From Spiroplasma endosymbiont of 'Nebria riversi' (lineage in GTDB: Bacteria; Bacillota_I; Bacilli_A; Mycoplasmatales; Nriv7), in NCBI RefSeq assembly GCF_018831625.1, contig NZ_CP065193.1:558001-622000 (forward strand): a stretch of 64,000 nucleotides of DNA, given 5' to 3'. The notes below the pieces were generated by a model, which was not told the DNA's origin, did no database searches, and worked only from the letters and a program-made list of their open reading frames with translations. The position numbers and the translations under genes are program-made. This document shows positions 1 through 9,726 of this stretch, one piece after another (position 1 is the first letter of the stretch; each line of letters opens with the position of its first letter).

Positions 1-330
1 CATTCTTTCTTCAATAATCATGCAATTGGCTAAATGAGCACCAATTTTAGCAAAAATAACAAAACGATTTTCTTCAACATTATTAGCGCCACAAACAACA
101 GGAATCGGTAACTCTTCATTAATATCAACCATACAATACGATAACTTATCAAAATTAGCAAGTTTAACTTTTGATAATACTTTGCCAATAACAATATTAG
201 TATTTAAAGTATCAAAACTAAAAACTCTTTCAACTTCAAAACCACTATCATTTAATGCTTGTTCAATGTCTTCATTACTAATATTTTTTAAATCAACATA
301 TTCATTTAAAAATTTACGAGTAAAAATCAT
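1..330 (-). CDS. pheT: Phenylalanyl-tRNA synthetase beta subunit, N-terminal part (runs off window)
   Basis: Only the first 110 codons are in the window. The start is MIFTRKFLNEYV, and residues of about 40-110 form the tRNA-binding (EMAP/OB-fold) domain typical of bacterial PheT: VIGKVLSKVKLANFDKLSYC, then IPVVCGANNV and FAKIGAHLA. PheT pairs with PheS in the alpha2-beta2 enzyme that charges tRNA-Phe. An RBS (GGAGAG) lies just upstream, and the start is 22 bp after the pheS stop, so the two genes form one minus-strand operon. The 3' end is outside the window. Confidence 0.93.
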   Translation of the reverse strand, partial: MIFTRKFLNEYVDLKNISNEDIEQALNDSGFEVERVFSFDTLNTNIVIGKVLSKVKLANFDKLSYCMVDINEELPIPVVCGANNVEENRFVIFAKIGAHLANCMIIEERM

Positions 331-352
331 ATATATATGCTCTCCTATTATT

Positions 353-1390
353 CTAAAAATTTCTAAATTGCTTTAAAAAACGATAGTCATTATTATAAAA
401 ATGACGAATATCTTCAATACCATATTTTAACATTGCAATCCGCTCAATACCAATACCAAAAGCAAAACCTTGTAAAGAAGCAACAAGATTATTTTTAATA
501 AAAACATTCGGACTAATCATTCCGGCACCTAAAATTTCTAATCACCCTGTATGTTTACAAATACTACATCCAATACCAGCACACTTAGTACAACTTACAT
601 CCACCTCAACTGATGGTTCCGTAAAAGGAAAATAACTGGGGCGCAAGCGCATTTTACTTTCTTCGTTAAATAACCGTTTAATTAAATAATTTAAAGTTCA
701 TTTCAAGTTAGCAAAGGAAATATTTGGTGCAACTAAAAAACCATCAATTTGCATAAACTGATGACTATGAGTAGCATCATCATCATCACGACGATAAACA
801 TTACCAATAGAAACAATAGCTGACGGTAAAGAAGCATCTTTATATTTTTCTAAATAACGAGCCATAACATTAGTACAATGTGTTCTTAACAAATAATTAC
901 TATCTAAATAAAATGAATCTTGCATCTCGCGAGCTGGATGATTTTTAGCTAAATTTAACCTTTCAAAGTTATATTCATCAGTATCTACTTCCTGTCCTTG
1001 CACAATTTCATACCCTAACTGTTCAAAAATTTCACTAATCTCACAAATAATTAAATTTAAAGGATGACGATTAGCAATCAAAAAACTATTCACTGGTAAA
1101 CTAACATCAATTGTTTCTGATTTTAATTCTAATGCCAAATTTTCTTGCTTCAAAAATTTTTCTTGAGTTTCGAATAAACTAATTATTTCCTTCTTAAAAA
1201 CATTAACAATCATTCCTAAAGAATTTCTTTCTTCATTTTTTAAATTACGCATTGTTCCTAATAAACTATCTAATTGCGATTTTTTACCTAAATATTTTAT
1301 TTTTAAAGTTTGTAAAAGGTCTAAATCTTGACATTCATTAACTTCTTTTTTTGTTTGCACTAATAATTCCTGTAATTGTTGTTCTGTCAT
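353..1390 (-). CDS. pheS: Phenylalanyl-tRNA synthetase alpha subunit
   Basis: A 345-aa protein once TGA is read as Trp, the usual PheS length. The N-terminal coiled coil (residues about 1-90) is followed by the class II catalytic core: [25 protein letters not shown] and [19 protein letters not shown], then the motif 3 region [20 protein letters not shown] near the C-terminus. It makes the aminoacyl-adenylate and binds Phe. The ATG at 1390 has an upstream GGTGAAG RBS and an extended -10. It is cotranscribed with pheT immediately downstream. Confidence 0.95.
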
Positions 1391-1425
1391 TTACTTCACC
1401 CTACTATCATATAATAACTTGTTTA

Positions 1426-1434
1426 ATTATAACA
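1426..1434 (-). promoter_or_regulatory. Extended -10 promoter element of pheST
   Basis: Read on the minus strand this is TGTTATAAT, a perfect -10 hexamer with an upstream TG, about 35 bp before the pheS ATG. No convincing -35 hexamer is visible at normal spacing, as expected for an extended -10 promoter. Inferred from sequence only. Confidence 0.5.
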
Positions 1435-1454
1435 AATTCTATGTAAACCCTAAT

Positions 1455-1493
1455 AAAAAAAGAAATTATATTTTAAATATAATTTCTTTTTTT
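1455..1493. terminator. Perfect palindromic terminator between pheS and IS3 copy 1
   Basis: A 19-bp perfect inverted repeat with A-runs on one side and T-runs on the other, so it could end transcription from either strand. It lies between the divergent pheS promoter and the IS insertion. Confidence 0.6.
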
Positions 1494-1525
1494 ATCTTTC
1501 TTTTATCACAAGTAAATATTAAAAT

Positions 1526-2640
1526 TGGATTGGTTAGAATAAGTTGGACCATATTTATTTGGAATTTCAAATAAAATAAAATTATTAAGAAAGTAGGAAG
1601 ATAAAAATCAGCCGTATATCAGTGAATTGAAAATTTTAATAATTTTGGGTCATTTAAAGCGCAAGATAATCGCGCTGTCGAAGAAAATGAATTAATTTAC
1701 TTGCAAAAAGAAAACCAACAATTATGAATGGAAAATGATATTTTAAAGCAAGCAACACTGATAATTGGCAAAAAATAGGAATTATTAACAATAATAAAGA
1801 AAAATATTCCGTGCTAAAAATGTGTCAAATATTAAAAATAGCAAAATCAACATATTATTATCAAACTAATAATTGTTTTAAGCATGATGTTAATAATTAT
1901 GAAGAAGAAGTTATCAGTGCATTTAATAAAAGTCGTAAAATTTATGGTGCTCGTAAAATTAAAGCTGCTTTAATGAGAAAAAATATTATCTTATCACGTC
2001 GAAAAACCAGATTCCTTATGATCAAAAATAATTTGGTTTCTAAATACACCAAATTAAAATATCGTAATCATAAAACAATGGTTAATAATGACCAAATTAG
2101 TAATGTTTTAAATCGTCAATTTAATAGCAAAAAACCTAATGAAGTTGTTGTTAGTGATTTAACATATGCGCAAGTTGGAGGAAAATGACATTATATTTGT
2201 TTATTAATTGACTTGTTTAATCGAAAAATAATTGGCTATAGTGCCAGACCAAACAAAACCGCTGAACTAGTTAAACAATCTTTTCATAAAATAACACAAC
2301 CATTAAATAAAATAACTTTATTTCATACTGATCGTGGTAATGAGTTCAAAAATAAAATCATTGATGAAATTTTAATAACCTTTAATATTAAAAGATCATT
2401 GAGTGCGAAGGGTTGTCCTTATGACAATGCTGTGGCTGAAACAACTTACAAAAATTTTAAAACGGAATTTATCAAGGATAAAAAATTTGAAAATTTAACA
2501 AAATTAAAATGCGAATTATTTGATTTTGTTAATTGATACAATAATCTTAGAACACATGGCAGTTTAAATTATTTAACGCCTGTTGAATTTAGAAAATGAC
2601 AGTCTACATAAAAAGTGTCCAAAAAAGGGTTGCCATACCA
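1526..2640 (+). mobile_element. IS3-family (IS150-like) element, copy 1, internally deleted
   Basis: About 1115 bp with imperfect terminal inverted repeats (left TGGATTGG...AAGTTGGACC, right GGACAC...CCATACCA). Compared with copy 2 at 29268-30486 it lacks 104 bp that contain the orfA start and helix-turn-helix. The deletion lies exactly between two AAAAT direct repeats. The orfB transposase frame is intact, but without orfA it should not be made as the OrfAB fusion. It sits 25 bp downstream of the glpT stop. Confidence 0.85.
1811..2611 (+). CDS. IS3-family transposase OrfB (copy 1)
   Basis: 266 codons with TGA read as Trp. The DDE integrase core is complete: VSDLTY (first Asp), LFHTDRGNEF (second Asp) and NAVAETTYKNF (Glu), ending in the typical NYLTPVEFRKW tail. 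In IS150-like elements OrfB is made by a -1 frameshift from orfA. Here the overlap has an A6 run where tandem Lys codons could slip, giving the frame that leads into KEKYSV and the OrfB start. The catalytic triad is intact, but the orfA start is deleted, so expression is doubtful. A GTG/ATG internal start is possible. Confidence 0.8.
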
Positions 2641-2665
2641 AATCTAATTATAATAACTATAAATT

Positions 2666-4090
2666 CTATTCATTTTCATTATCGTGATACGATTTATTTC
2701 ATACTAATGATAATAATATACAAGCACTTACACCACAAACTATTAAAAATATAAAGGTTACATCCCAACGACTGCTTAAACTTTGTATTCCCGAACCAAT
2801 AACAACTTTAGATATCACAGCATCACCAAAATAACCAAATATCCCCGTAAAACCAGCAGCTGTCGCTACAACTCTTTTATTTGACAAATCCATCGCTTGC
2901 ATCCCAATAAACGCAACTGGACCATAAATACAAAAACCAGCAATTCCCATAAAGAGAGCAATTTGTCAAATACTTTGATATTGAGCTTGTCATAAACCAA
3001 CAATTGATAATGTCGTAATAGCAATTGCTGCTATCATAATCGGTGTTAATCTTCCTTTAAATAATGTTTTAGCGGTAAATCCCATTAATATTGTTCCTGG
3101 AACCGCCATTCATTCAAAAATACTTCATAATCATTTACCTTGATTTTTAACATCAAAATTATGCTGTTCTTTAAAGAAAGTTAATGTTCAATCAGAAACA
3201 CCATTTCTTAATACATATATAAATAAATTAGCAAAAGCAATAATTCACAAATTTTTATTTAAAAAAACATATTTTTTAAAATAATAAAATCAAGTTTTTT
3301 CAACAAGCTTATTTTTACTACCATTAGCACTAACAAATTTTTTAACTTCAATATCTAATTTTTCAGGGTAATACTTTTTATAATGTTCTTCAACTGATAA
3401 CAAACCTAAACTTTCTGGGCGGTCTTTCATAAATATACAAATTAATATTCCCCCAACTAAAGCAATAGCACTAGGCAAAATAAAGTAACTTGCAATACCA
3501 ATATATTCTTCTAATAATGAATGCGATATTATAATTATTATCGCAATTATTGCTGTTCCAAAATTATGCGATGTATTCCAAAAAGTCATCCGCATTTGTT
3601 TTTCTTTCGGAATAAACCAATTAGTCATACTTCTAGCACTAGCTGGTCATCCCATTCCTTGAAATCAACCAATTAAAGCCATTGAACTCATCATTAATAC
3701 AATATTAGTAATATTAATACCAACCGTTCATCCCATTACAAAATTCATTAATGATGACAAAATTAAACCGATTCCTAAAAATCAACGCGCATTACTACGA
3801 TCACCAACAGAACCCATTACAAATTTAGAAACCCCATAACTAAGTCCCATTGCCATACCAACTAATGAATAAATATCTTTCGTCATTAAACCATTATTAA
3901 TTAAATCACTTCCAGCAACACTTCATTGTCTTCTAATAAAATAATATAATATATATGATATTATTGCTATTCAAAATACTCGATCTTGATGAGATTTAAA
4001 ATATTTTTTAATTAAAAAATCTTCAGTTAATTGTTCTTTTGCTTTTGCTGGTTTCAAAAACGCAAACATTTTTGCAAATCAAATTTTCAT
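2666..4090 (-). CDS. glpT: Glycerol-3-phosphate/organophosphate transporter, MFS (GlpT-like)
   Basis: A 474-aa membrane protein (several TGA Trp codons) of the organophosphate:phosphate antiporter family. Signature stretches are GLSYGVSKFVMGSVGDRSNA between the early helices, and the GWFQGMGWPASARSMTNWF block typical of GlpT/UhpT. About 12 hydrophobic segments are visible. It probably imports glycerol-3-phosphate in exchange for phosphate. It starts 27 bp after the stop of a GlpO-like oxidase on the same strand, which supports the substrate. The acidic C-terminal tail ends 25 bp from the IS3 copy. UhpT-type hexose phosphate specificity cannot be excluded. Confidence 0.82.
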
Positions 4091-4117
4091 ATTTTTTATT
4101 ACCATCCTTAATCATTA

Positions 4118-5197
4118 TTAATTTTTATTTTTTAATTCTTTTTCTTGGATCATATTAACAACATATTTAGCAATCGCCGGACTTGCACTTAAACCAGGAC
4201 TAGATATACCAACAACATTAATTCATTTTTCAGAACCCCATTCAATATGAAAATCATTTTTTGCTTCAATTGACCTTGAACCAGCAAACATACTCGTAAT
4301 GTTAAAATTTAAATCAGGTTTTATTTTTTTCCCTGTTGCAATTAATTCCTGAATAGTTTCTGTTTTTAAATCAATTGTATTGTGATTATGATAATCATTA
4401 TGATTTTCTGCTGTTGGGCCAATAATTATTTTATTATCAAAACTTGGAGCAACCAATATCCCCTTTCCTAAAATAGTTGGTGGTAAAAAATATACCACAT
4501 CAATATTATCTTCATTTTCACAAACTAAATACTGACCTTTTCTTAATGACAAACTAAAGTTTTTTGTTTCTTCAATATTAAACTGAGCCCCATGACCAGC
4601 ACAATTAATAATTAAATCAAAATCAGATGGGATAATATCTTTATGACCATCAAAAAATAATTTAGTTGTTAATGCCACAAAACTACAATTTTTAATAATT
4701 TTAATGCGATCATTATTTTCTCATTGTTTAAGCAATAGCGTTACATATTTCTTAACATTTAAAATATAAGAATCAACGCCCAATAAATATTTGCTAACAT
4801 TTTTATTACTAGATAAATTTGCATTTAATGTTAACAAATTACTATTAATACCATTAACAATTCCTTGCTTTAAAAGCCGATCTAATATTTTAACATCATC
4901 TTCATTAAAGCCCAATACTTGTGAAGGAGCATATTTTATAATCTCATTATTAGCTTTTTTATTCGCCAAATATCTTTTTTTCCAAATATTATGACCTTGC
5001 ATTCCCAAGATTGCTTTTAAAGTTCCTGGTATTGCGTCAAAACCCATATGAATAATATTTGAATTTAAAATTGATGTTTCGGAACAAACATCTTGATTTT
5101 TTTCAATAATTGTTATTTTATTATTAGATTGTGCTAATAATTCCTTTGCAAGTTCAAGACCAACAATTCCTGAACCAATAATTAATATTTTTTTCAC
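4118..5197 (-). CDS. glpO: FAD-dependent glycerol-3-phosphate oxidase-like protein
   Basis: 359 aa. The N-terminal Rossmann FAD motif is ILIIGSGIVGLELAKEL, followed by CSETSILNSNIIHMGFDA, equivalent to the QETSHANSGVIH region of mollicute GlpO. Further matches are the INCAGHGAQF region, RKGQYLVCENE, ILVAPSFDNKIIIGPTAEN and the C-terminal SPGLSASPAIA. Family members oxidise glycerol-3-phosphate to DHAP and pass electrons to oxygen, making H2O2. It is slightly shorter than the roughly 385-aa mycoplasma enzyme. A related L-2-hydroxyglutarate oxidase is the alternative, but the adjacent GlpT-like transporter favours GlpO. Confidence 0.75.
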
Positions 5198-5456
5198 CCT
5201 AACATTCCTTCTTTCGTTACTAATTAATTTAATATCTTAAAGCTCAGTTTTATTTTAATACACTATAAAGTGAAAAAAACCTTTTTTTGAAACATTATTT
5301 CATTATTAATTTTTTATTTTAAAATTTTTATTTTTTTAATTAAGCATTTAATTTATACATCGTGATAGCAATAACAATTATATGCTATCTTCTTAACCAT
5401 TTTTATTTAATAAATTCCTCTCTAAGACATAAAAAAATGAAACTAAAAAAGTTACA

Positions 5457-6203
5457 TTAATTTTGATTCATTATTTCATAAAGACTAATAGTTAAAGCAT
5501 TAGCAACATTCAAAGATTCTACTCCATTTGATGTTGGAATATAAAAATTATCATCAATTAATGGTCATAAATGAGGATTTATTCCTTTACCCTCATTACC
5601 AAATAATAATGCTGCTTGACTACTAAATTTTACATCTCGCAAACGATTATTAGCTTCTTTAAATACTGTACCATAAACTTTAAAACCTTTATCTTTTATA
5701 CTAGCAATAATAAGTTCCAAATTAGTTTTAATAATATTTAAATGAAATATCGCCCCCATTGAAGTTCGAATTACTTTATCATTATAAATATCAACACTAT
5801 CATTACTAATATATAATGTTTGGACATTAAAGGCAACACAACTACGAATGATGTTTCCTAAATTAGTAGGATCTTGAATCTTATCTAACATAACAACTAA
5901 ATTTTTATCAACTTCATAACTATCTAAAAAAATACAAACGCCAATAATTGGTTGTGGGTTAACAGTTGTAGATATTTTTTTAATAATTTGATCATTAACA
6001 ACAATTATATTACTAAAATCTTCTATTTTATTAGCAATATCTTGTGTTGTTAAAATCATTAATAACTTATTTTGTTTCTTAGCCTCTTCAATTAAGTGAA
6101 ACCCTTCAATAAGAAACTGTTCCTTTTCTTTACGATACTTACTCTCTTTTAACTTAACTAAATCCTTAATTAATGAATTATCTATTGAACTAATTATTTT
6201 CAT
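5457..6203 (-). CDS. SpoU/TrmH-family RNA 2'-O-methyltransferase
   Basis: 248 aa. An N-terminal substrate-binding region (FLIEGFHLIEEA) precedes the SPOUT knot with its three motifs: LDKIQDPTNLGNIIRS (motif 1), LLFGNEGKGI (motif 2) and IPTSNGVESLNVANALTISL (motif 3). These proteins methylate ribose in 23S rRNA or tRNA using SAM. Specificity (RlmB-like versus TrmH-like) cannot be told from sequence alone. It stands alone on the minus strand, about 25 bp downstream of the tRNA-Leu gene and possibly read from the same promoter. Confidence 0.85.
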
Positions 6204-6227
6204 ATCAAAAATGCTTTCTAAAATTAA

Positions 6228-6311
6228 TGGTTCCCAAGATCGGACTCGAACAGATATGGATTAACCGATGGTTTTTGAGACCATTGTGTCTACCATTCCA
6301 CTACTTGGGCC
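6228..6311 (-). tRNA. tRNA-Leu (anticodon CAA)
   Basis: Read on the minus strand it begins GCCCAAGTAGTGG, has a Leu-type D-loop (AATGGTAGACAC), an anticodon stem-loop ATGGT-CTCAAAA-ACCAT with anticodon CAA, a class II variable arm, a TTCGAGTC T-loop and an encoded CCA end. Two pairs are mismatched by my reading: G1-A72 at the top of the acceptor stem and U52-C62 in the T stem. The gene may be marginal or decaying; the tRNA-Leu(UAA) that could cover UUG codons is not in this window. Confidence 0.85.
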
Positions 6312-6322
6312 TTATTTTCTTA

Positions 6323-6350
6323 ATTATATAGTATTTTAATAAAAAATCAA
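6323..6350 (-). promoter_or_regulatory. Promoter of the tRNA-Leu gene
   Basis: On the minus strand a TTGATT -35 and a perfect TATAAT -10 are separated by 16 bp, placing the start about 5 nt before the tRNA. The viral insertion begins only 17 bp upstream of the -35, so it appears to have spared this promoter. Confidence 0.65.
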
Positions 6351-6391
6351 ATATTTTCCCCAAGAAGGACGCATAAAGTTTTGTTAGGTGG

Positions 6392-6875
6392 GGAAAGATT
6401 TGAATAAGTATTAAGGCAGTCAGCAATCATTGTCTTTTTATTTTATAAGGTGTTAAAAATTTGTTCTTTGAAAATGAAATACAAGTGAATTAATAATGTT
6501 GGTATGTATTAAAGCACGATAAAATGTGGGTGGTCGCCATAACCAAAAGAAGTTTACCAGTTAATAGACAATACACTATTAGCTATAGCAATTTGTTTCG
6601 TTTTGCAATAAAAAAATGAATGGGTGGATTTCCTAAAAATATACACGCTATTAAATTAGTTCCAAGGGTAGGTGTGCGGATGTTAAAGTGTAGAAATTTC
6701 TATATATGGGGGTACGCTAAGTTTAAAATTGTTAAAATCTTTATCTAATAAAAAAACAAAATTTACTAACAAAGCTTGTTAAACACTTAAATCTGCGATA
6801 TATAAGTGTTTAAAAAACTAAGTTAACTAACTTAGTTAATATAACTTAGTTTATTTATAAGAAAGGTAATTTATT
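6392..6875 (+). other. Plectrovirus leader/intergenic region (copy 1)
   Basis: No gene seen in 480 bp. It is well conserved with 19011-19493. It contains a hairpin with a perfect 9-bp stem (AAACACTTA ... TAAGTGTTT, about 6782-6813) and, close to the first viral gene, an inverted repeat AACTAAGTTA/TAACTTAGTT (about 6815-6836) resembling an operator or replication signal. The RBS (AAAGG) of the first viral gene ends the region. Confidence 0.55.
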
Positions 6876-7205
6876 ATGAAAAACATTGAAAAAATTTTAT
6901 TAAATACTAAAAAATATCTTTTAAAAGAAACACAAAACGCAATGCTTATTAAAGCGCCAAAAATTCCGTGATTTAATGAAAAAATCGGTATTTGGTTTCC
7001 AAAGCGATTTGTTTATAAAGGAAAATACGAAAATTCAATTTGCATCGGAATAATAAAAGATAGTAAATATCAAGTAATTTCGATTAATCAAAAAGAAAAA
7101 GAAACCAAATTAATTAAGGGACAAAAAATATTAACCGGTTTTTTCATTGCCGAAAAAGAAAACAACAAAAAAGATACAAATTATAACTATTTTAAAGGAG
7201 TTTAA
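6876..7205 (+). CDS. Plectrovirus small hypothetical protein (copy 1)
   Basis: 109 aa, hydrophilic and Lys-rich, starting MKNIEKILLNTKKYLL and ending NYNYFKGV. It is intact here and its counterpart in copy 2 is also open (108 aa), which suggests past selection. Good RBS (GAAAGG) 9 nt upstream. It is the first gene of the viral cluster, and the next gene starts 2 nt after its stop. No domain recognised and function unknown. Confidence 0.7.
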
Positions 7206-7207
7206 AA

Positions 7208-7429
7208 ATGAATATTGCGATTGGAATAATATTTATTATCATTTGCATAATGCTATTGGCATATTTTGCTTATAAAATTTATGCCAAAATAAAAATGCGA
7301 ATTAAATATAAAAACGCCATTAAAAATAATACTGGTAATTTCACGAAAGACGAAAAAGTATTTATTGCTCGCTTTGAGGAATGAGTTAAAGCTCCTGATT
7401 CAAACGAAAATAATGAGAATAAAAAATAA
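7208..7429 (+). CDS. Plectrovirus small membrane protein (copy 1)
   Basis: 73 aa with one N-terminal transmembrane helix (IGIIFIIICIMLLAYFAY) followed by a basic, hydrophilic tail. This is the layout of small inner-membrane assembly proteins of filamentous phages. Its RBS (AAAGGAG) lies inside the end of the preceding gene, and its stop overlaps the start of the next gene (TAATG), so translation is probably coupled. Intact in both viral copies. Function inferred only from topology. Confidence 0.65.
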
Positions 7430-7590
7430 TGTTTTGAGAAATTATTATGTAATTCTTAAAACTGTTTGTTCCAGTAGAAAAAATGCCTGCACAAGTTGCG
7501 TTTATTGCCGGATTAATTATTATCATTACTTTTCTTTTCACACTAATTTCAATTATGTATTTACCAATAAAAATGATTTTTGGGAGATAA
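7429..7590 (+). pseudogene. Plectrovirus small membrane protein, nonsense-disrupted (copy 1)
   Basis: Homologous to the intact 53-aa protein at 20044-20205. Here codon 8 is TAA where copy 2 has GGA. Downstream, the membrane helix FIAGLIIIITFLFTLISIMY is conserved, and a restart at the ATG of MPAQVAF is possible. Confidence 0.65.
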
Positions 7591-7593
7591 AAA

Positions 7594-7824
7594 ATGACAA
7601 TAAACTTAAAATAATTTAATTGAGAACAAATTAAACAAACTTTCTGAGATTTATTTATTCAAATTACAACTATTCCGGCTCACATTACTGGTGGTAAAGA
7701 AATTAAATTAATCGAAGCGCCACTTTGACTTTTAATAGCAAACATTGTTTTTTGATTCTTAACAGCGATTATGGCGTGATTTATTCTAATGCTATTTTGG
7801 AAAACCATATCAGTATTTAGATAG
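7594..7824 (+). pseudogene. Plectrovirus membrane protein, nonsense-disrupted (copy 1)
   Basis: About 76 codons encoding MTINLK-stop-FNWEQIKQTFW..., with two hydrophobic segments near the C-terminus. Codon 7 is TAA here; copy 2 has GAA at this place but carries two other TAA codons later in the same gene. Each copy is therefore broken at different sites. Confidence 0.65.
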
Positions 7825-7836
7825 AGGTCAAAAGTA

Positions 7837-7971
7837 ATGTCAAGAAGTTACATTGTGATGCATTCCCAAAAAAATTCAAAATTAATTAGGGAGAAATACA
7901 ATCGTGTTAAGTTTAACCGTGGTTTTAACAAATTTAAGAAAAACTTTGAATATAAATGATGAATGTTTTAA
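7837..7971 (+). CDS. Plectrovirus small basic protein (copy 1)
   Basis: 44 aa, strongly basic and aromatic: MSRSYIVMHSQKNSKLIREK, then repeated RGFNKFKKNFEYKWW-type residues. The counterpart at 20451-20585 is the same length and open. The composition fits a small nucleic-acid-binding protein or a basic virion component just ahead of the coat gene. It is too short for family recognition by eye. Confidence 0.6.
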
Positions 7972-7990
7972 AGAGAAAGGAGGCGATTAT

Positions 7991-8238
7991 ATGATTGGAA
8001 CTTTCTTGGCCGATGCACCACCAGCAACAGAAAAAATAACAGCTAGTGACGCGCGGTGACTAAATTATGAAATGCCATTATAACAGCGTTTACTAAAATG
8101 TGAGATATTATTGCTGTTAATATGCCACAAGTCGGTAACTTCTTTGCTGACTACTGAATCTTCATTTTTCCATTTATTTTGGCAATATTCTTTATTTGCT
8201 TTAAAATGTTTGAAAAATTACTTGGAGCAGTTTGTTAA
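7991..8238 (+). pseudogene. Plectrovirus major coat-like protein, frameshifted (copy 1)
   Basis: Compared with the intact 80-aa gene at 20605-20847, 2 extra nucleotides near 8057 shift the frame after MIGTFLADAPPATEKITASD. The remainder still encodes the coat-like hydrophobic helix (YWIFIFPFILAIFFICF) and basic C-terminus (KMFEKLLGA). The layout of a short N-terminal peptide, one transmembrane helix and a basic tail is that of inovirus/plectrovirus major coat proteins. Confidence 0.7.
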
Positions 8239-8301
8239 CAAAAAAAAATAAAGTGAGGCGCAAGATGAAATCTTGCAAACAACGGTTATTTAAAAAACAT
8301 T

Positions 8302-9165
8302 GTGAGCTATTTATTTTTAGCGGGTTGTGTTTTAATTTTCCTTTTTAAAATCAGTAATTTAACACAAATTAACAAAGTTATTAATTTTTTAAAAAACTCA
8401 CCATTAAACATCGTTATTGGTTCATTAGGAACTGGAAAAACCGCCTTTCTAGTATACGCATCAAAATTACTAAAAAAGAAGAAATATCATATCGCCTCAA
8501 CATTTCCATTACTAGAAACCCAAAAATTAAGTTTAGGACATATGGGATTAATAGACTTTGAATACCCGGTATTGCCCAGACAAAAACTTACTGTTATGAG
8601 ATGAAACCAACTTATTTTTAGAAGGAACTGATTGATAAAAAAATAATACCAAAAACGAAGAAACCGGTATTCAAGAATATTTCGCTCTGGCACGGCATTT
8701 CGGTCATATTGTGCTGGCTAGCGGTCAAAGAGATAAACATATTTGAGTTAAAGTTCGTGACATTGCCAATAATGTGATTGTGGGAATTCGTAAAAAACCC
8801 GTTAATATTTTTCGTCCCTACTTAAAAGTCATCTACGGCACCTTTACAAGCATCGAAGAATATGAACGCTGACGCGAAACACCTTAATTGATGCTAAAAA
8901 TAGCAAAAAGGGTCGTCGCATTAAATATCGTGATATCCCTGAACTTGATATCTATTTTTTTAAACTAAAAATTCCTCTACCCCTACTTAACACTTACAAT
9001 TCTTTTTACCTAGCATTTTTAAGAGATTACTTAAATTCAAAAGTAAATCCTGACTATGAAGACAAATACTATACTGACACCGCAATTGATTTAGAAGACT
9101 TGGAATACTTAAAAATGGATAAATTTAGCAAATTTTTAATAAAAATGAAAGAAAAGGAACAATAA
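8302..9165 (+). pseudogene. Plectrovirus Zot-like assembly ATPase, disrupted (copy 1)
   Basis: The N-terminus (GTG start) has an N-terminal hydrophobic helix and a Walker A motif IVIGSLGTGKTAFLVYAS. A Walker-B-like LLLWDETNLFLEG follows in another frame, then a TAA after GTDW, then ARHFGHIVLASGQRDKHIW. A second shift precedes DAKNSKKGRRIKYRDIPELD. At least two compensating frameshifts and one nonsense codon are visible. The order of motifs matches Zot/pI-type ATPases that extrude filamentous phage through the membrane. No copy of this gene exists in copy 2. Confidence 0.7.
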
Positions 9166-9168
9166 AAA

Positions 9169-9453
9169 ATGGAAAATCTCGCAAAAATGGCCGACTTTCT
9201 CGCCCAAATGCTTTATAAAGTTTTTGATTTAATTTGAAGTCTTGAAGTACCAGGAACGAATATTCAATTAATATTTCCTTTATTCTTAACGCTTGCTGTA
9301 GAGTTTCTTATGGCAATTATTCTTGGATTTGGTAGTCAACAAGTTAATTTAGAAAAACAACGCCAATATGCCTTTAGAAATAAGGGTCGTTTAAGTGTAT
9401 GAGGAAAAGCTAAAAAACAAATAAAACCAATAAAAACAAAACAAGGTAACTAA
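9169..9453 (+). CDS. Plectrovirus membrane protein, 94 aa
   Basis: Starts MENLAKMADFLAQMLYKVFD, has one or two hydrophobic segments (IQLIFPLFLTLAVEFLMAII) and a very basic tail rich in Lys/Arg/Gln. The reading frame is intact, with TGA Trp codons. It follows the Zot-like gene by 3 nt and precedes another small membrane protein by 2 nt, as in a phage structural operon. Function unknown; a minor coat or assembly role is inference. Confidence 0.65.
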
Positions 9454-9455
9454 AA

Positions 9456-9704
9456 ATGTTTAAACTAATTATTATTTTTATCTTAATAACTGTTCTTGGA
9501 TTATTAGCTGGTAGTCATTTTGAAACTTTAACAAACTATATTGGCGAAGGGCTTGCCAATTTCCAAAAGTTTATTACTAGCAATTTAACAATTTTAGAAC
9601 TATTTAAACCAATGGCCCGAAAATTTTCTCAACATCCAATCTTTACCATTCTTGGTGTCACTTGTGTACTTATTGCTTTATTTATTGTGATTAAAGGACG
9701 ATAA
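9456..9704 (+). CDS. Plectrovirus small two-helix membrane protein
   Basis: 82 aa with an N-terminal helix (LIIIFILITVLGLLAG) and a C-terminal helix (FTILGVTCVLIALFIVIKG) separated by a 35-residue amphipathic stretch. Intact, and packed 2 nt behind the previous gene. Minor-coat-like topology, but no specific function recognisable. Confidence 0.65.
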   Translation: MFKLIIIFILITVLGLLAGSHFETLTNYIGEGLANFQKFITSNLTILELFKPMARKFSQHPIFTILGVTCVLIALFIVIKGR

Positions 9705-9726
9705 AAAATATGAAGGGAGAGTTAAG

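Noticed and set aside
182-376. Open frame on the plus strand opposite pheT/pheS
   Set aside because: It overlaps the well-supported pheT start and pheS end on the other strand and has no RBS or recognisable protein features.
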